From NCBI RefSeq assembly GCF_900188085.1, contig NZ_FZOU01000001.1, forward strand, positions 868,001 to 932,000: a DNA stretch of 64,000 bases. The letters are read 5' to 3'. The translations under genes were made by a program, and so were the position numbers. Position 1 is the first letter of the stretch. Each line of letters starts with the position of its first letter. Source of the DNA: Granulicella rosea (GTDB lineage: Bacteria; Acidobacteriota; Terriglobia; Terriglobales; Acidobacteriaceae). Of this stretch, positions 61,928 to 64,000 are shown one piece after another. Below the pieces are notes generated by a model. It worked only from the letters and a program-made list of their open reading frames with translations. It made no database searches and was not told the origin of the DNA.

Positions 61928-64000
61928 TTATTCAAAACTTGCGGCACCAGAGCTATGCAACCGCTTATCGAGAACGCGATCTCGTTCAATGTCAATCAAG
62001 AAATTGGCCTTTTCGTTCTGAATGTAGGGGTAATACCGGTTTAGCTTTGGCATCAGCAGAAGGTCGTCAAAAAGCCCGAGACGGCGCTCCATGATCGAAG
62101 CGCGCGATCCGCTCCAACTCATCGGCCGGAATTGATGGAAATACGCGGCCAGCACCTTTTCCTTACTCCGCGCCTTCGCTAGAATTGCCAGCGCCAGCGG
62201 TTGCCATGCGGTATCGCCTTTGTCCCCTTCGCTGATGGCATCGATAACTGAAGCCAACAGAACGTATCGACCGGGTTTGCCTTTCTCGCACCAATCAATG
62301 ATAGTTTTCTCTGGCAATGCTGCAAACAGCGAGCCGGATTCATGGTTCCGGCGTCGCGCACTCCCCCGACGCTGGAATTTTGATCCGCTGTCAAGGAGAC
62401 CGCTCAAAGTGTCTTCTGGATAAACCTTCATCAGCGCAGTAAACAGCCGTGGATACTGGTCGAGGAAGAAGAGGCTCATGTGTGCCTTCTTTGAACACCG
62501 GGCACAGAGTTCATATGCGACCTTTTCGCTTCCGAGGCTTGGCATGCACTTCTCAACCACTTCGGCGAGCCGGTAATCCATCATCGAGCCATGCGGGTCA
62601 CAATCCCACTGCAGAAGCAAGTCTCGACCAAGCGTCTTCAAGCCAGTCGTCGGTTTCGACGGCTGGTTTTTCATCCGAGCGAGTCGCAGCCAAATCAAAT
62701 GAAGACATGCATCGAATCCCCCTGGGCGCTTTGCCAAAGGGCGAAATAGTTTCCCGAACTCTTTGTCGGTCAGGCAATCACTGATGTTCGCGATGGCCTG
62801 ATAACTAGATGAGGCCACCGTGTCGGACTTCATCGATTCAATAAGGCGCGCAACGCCGTTCGGTCCCGGAATGACGGCGCACTGGATACTTGGGAAGTCA
62901 GGCGCAAAGTCAGGGTTGTGAGACAGCTTCTCCAAGGCTGTCTCGACAAACGTGGCTCTCTTCTTTTGTAGAGACGACAAGAAGACAGCCAAGAACTCCG
63001 GCTTCCGTTCATCTTCACTAAGCTCGCGATAGGAACGCTGCAACAACGCCCAAACGCTGGCCGGGTTTCGCAGCTTTTCTGCGAGACCGGCTGCTAGCGA
63101 ATGAACCGGGACGAACATTTCCCGATTCAATAAAGCCGGCATCACGGCGCGAAGGGTTTCGAGGTCTGACGCGAGTTCGCCGCCGAGCTTTACCCCCTCG
63201 TCCGAGACGCGCCGTTCAACGGCCGTGTAGTCTTCCTCATAGTCCTGCATCTCGAAATACAGGGTTTGCATCTTCCGCTGCGCGAACGTAAGAGCGCGAT
63301 CTTCCAAAGTGTTAGGTCGCAGTGCGGAGACGAGCTGCGGGAGTGTGGCTTGAGAACTCTTTGCGAGCTCGTCTTCTCTCCATTTTCCGATCGACTTTGC
63401 TGCGATCCAACCTTCCGGCCAGAAACGTCGCTTCGAAAAGCTCTTTGCTAGCGATTGAAGCTCGGGGTATACGGCCTCACAGAGCCAGAGATCCCGTAGT
63501 TCTTCGGCAACGGCCGCACGCACCTGTATGCCGAGCTCGCCGCCGCGTCTGTCAAGGCGTTCGCAAAATGCAAGCGTCATTCGAAACGAATGCCGAAACC
63601 CCTCACCCTGTGGCCATAACCCGTAATCTCGTGACGACGTTCCGAAACGCCAGTCGTTGCCAGTAAAGTCGCGTGACTTCAGTAGAGACTTCAGTCCCGC
63701 AATGCCTATGGCAAATCGCGCCGAGCGAATTGGTTGAAGCAGCAGAGATTCGAGGATCGCAATGCGCTGCTCAACTGTCGCATGCGTTCCTGATAAGTAG
63801 GCCTGGAATAAATGGAAGAACTGATCGTGAACTAATTTCGAACCCGGCTTGCGCTCCGTACCTGCCCGAACTCGGACTAAGAGGTTCACGCAAGGACCAA
63901 AGAGCGTGGCATCGTGAGCGAGCCACTGTAGGAAATCTATGTAGGGTGCGCACAACCTCGCCGTCTGTGCGTCGTCCATATTTATAAAGGCGCGCTCCAA
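61928..64000 (-). CDS. C-terminal part of a second large helical-repeat protein (5' end outside window)
   Basis: 690 residues visible; the frame is open at the right edge and the start lies beyond it. The sequence is almost entirely alpha-helical with HEAT/TPR-like character ('VRAAVAEELRDLWLCEAVYP', 'LVSALRPNTLEDRALTFAQR'). The ending, 'FHQFRPMSWSGSRASIMERR' ... 'ANFLIDIERDRVLDKRL' ... 'ASFE', resembles C-termini I associate with very large STAND/NTPase defence proteins. No P-loop or nuclease motif is visible in this part; they would be expected in the missing N-terminus. Convergent with the nuclease/NTPase gene, 157 bases apart. Confidence 0.62.
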   Translation of the reverse strand: MERAFINMDDAQTARLCAPYIDFLQWLAHDATLFGPCVNLLVRVRAGTERKPGSKLVHDQFFHLFQAYLSGTHATVEQRIAILESLLLQPIRSARFAIGIAGLKSLLKSRDFTGNDWRFGTSSRDYGLWPQGEGFRHSFRMTLAFCERLDRRGGELGIQVRAAVAEELRDLWLCEAVYPELQSLAKSFSKRRFWPEGWIAAKSIGKWREDELAKSSQATLPQLVSALRPNTLEDRALTFAQRKMQTLYFEMQDYEEDYTAVERRVSDEGVKLGGELASDLETLRAVMPALLNREMFVPVHSLAAGLAEKLRNPASVWALLQRSYRELSEDERKPEFLAVFLSSLQKKRATFVETALEKLSHNPDFAPDFPSIQCAVIPGPNGVARLIESMKSDTVASSSYQAIANISDCLTDKEFGKLFRPLAKRPGGFDACLHLIWLRLARMKNQPSKPTTGLKTLGRDLLLQWDCDPHGSMMDYRLAEVVEKCMPSLGSEKVAYELCARCSKKAHMSLFFLDQYPRLFTALMKVYPEDTLSGLLDSGSKFQRRGSARRRNHESGSLFAALPEKTIIDWCEKGKPGRYVLLASVIDAISEGDKGDTAWQPLALAILAKARSKEKVLAAYFHQFRPMSWSGSRASIMERRLGLFDDLLLMPKLNRYYPYIQNEKANFLIDIERDRVLDKRLHSSGAASFE

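Larger units (their letters stand above)
36683..64000. mobile_element. Integrative and conjugative element (left end; right end outside window)
   Basis: From tRNA-Val rightwards: integrase and HTH/excisionase-like gene, type IV secretion operon, then accessory genes (toxin-antitoxin remnant, serine hydrolase, DUF932, large nuclease/NTPase genes). Base composition and codon choice look less GC-extreme than in the chromosomal left half. I could not find a second copy of the tRNA 3' end inside the window, and a relaxase and coupling protein are missing, so the element should extend beyond 64 kb. Confidence 0.75.

Overview
The window looks like a chromosomal segment of a soil acidobacterium (Acidobacteriaceae/Terriglobia, e.g. 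the Granulicella, Edaphobacter or Terriglobus group). This is inferred from the GC-rich coding style, an ATP synthase cluster with two b-type subunits (one carrying a signal peptide), a fused AroD-AroE enzyme, and several Acidobacteria-type proteins of unknown function. No taxonomic marker gene was available to confirm it.

Positions 1 to about 36.7 kb are ordinary chromosome. They hold an SH3-like protein cut by the window edge, a sugar aminotransferase divergent from hfq, and the F1Fo ATP synthase cluster b-b'-delta-alpha-gamma-beta-epsilon (no a or c subunit here). Next come a TonB-domain protein, AroDE, a laccase-domain (PgeF-like) protein, membrane proteins including a methyltransferase fused to a CGPC thioredoxin-like domain, and an ABC-2 exporter. 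A GT39-like membrane protein faces a GH13 amylase. A three-gene heavy-metal efflux system (RND pump, adaptor, outer-membrane factor) follows, then an HU-type protein, SppA, a GT2 glycosyltransferase, a TlpA-like thioredoxin and a sigma/anti-sigma/DUF3106 operon.

At 36,683 lies tRNA-Val(CAC). Immediately beyond it an integrative and conjugative element begins: a tyrosine integrase pointing at the tRNA, an excisionase-like HTH protein, and then a rightward type IV secretion operon from about 38.7 to 52.1 kb. The operon encodes a small membrane protein, a MoxR ATPase and VirB1-, VirB9-, VirB10-, VirB2-, VirB3-, VirB4-, VirB5- (two copies), VirB6- and VirB8-like proteins. No relaxase, coupling protein or VirB11 is seen, so the element must continue past 64 kb or is incomplete.

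From 52.3 kb onward is accessory cargo. An unrecognised protein and a truncated nucleotidyltransferase (AbiEii-like toxin) collide at one apparent deletion/insertion junction. An intact AbiEi-like antitoxin has a perfect 10-bp inverted-repeat operator. A serine hydrolase and a DUF932 protein follow. Last come two large convergent genes that look like anti-phage STAND-type proteins: a 1,397-residue PD-(D/E)XK nuclease / P-loop NTPase / helical-repeat protein, and the C-terminal 690 residues of another large helical protein that runs off the window. These two are the best candidates for an undescribed system.
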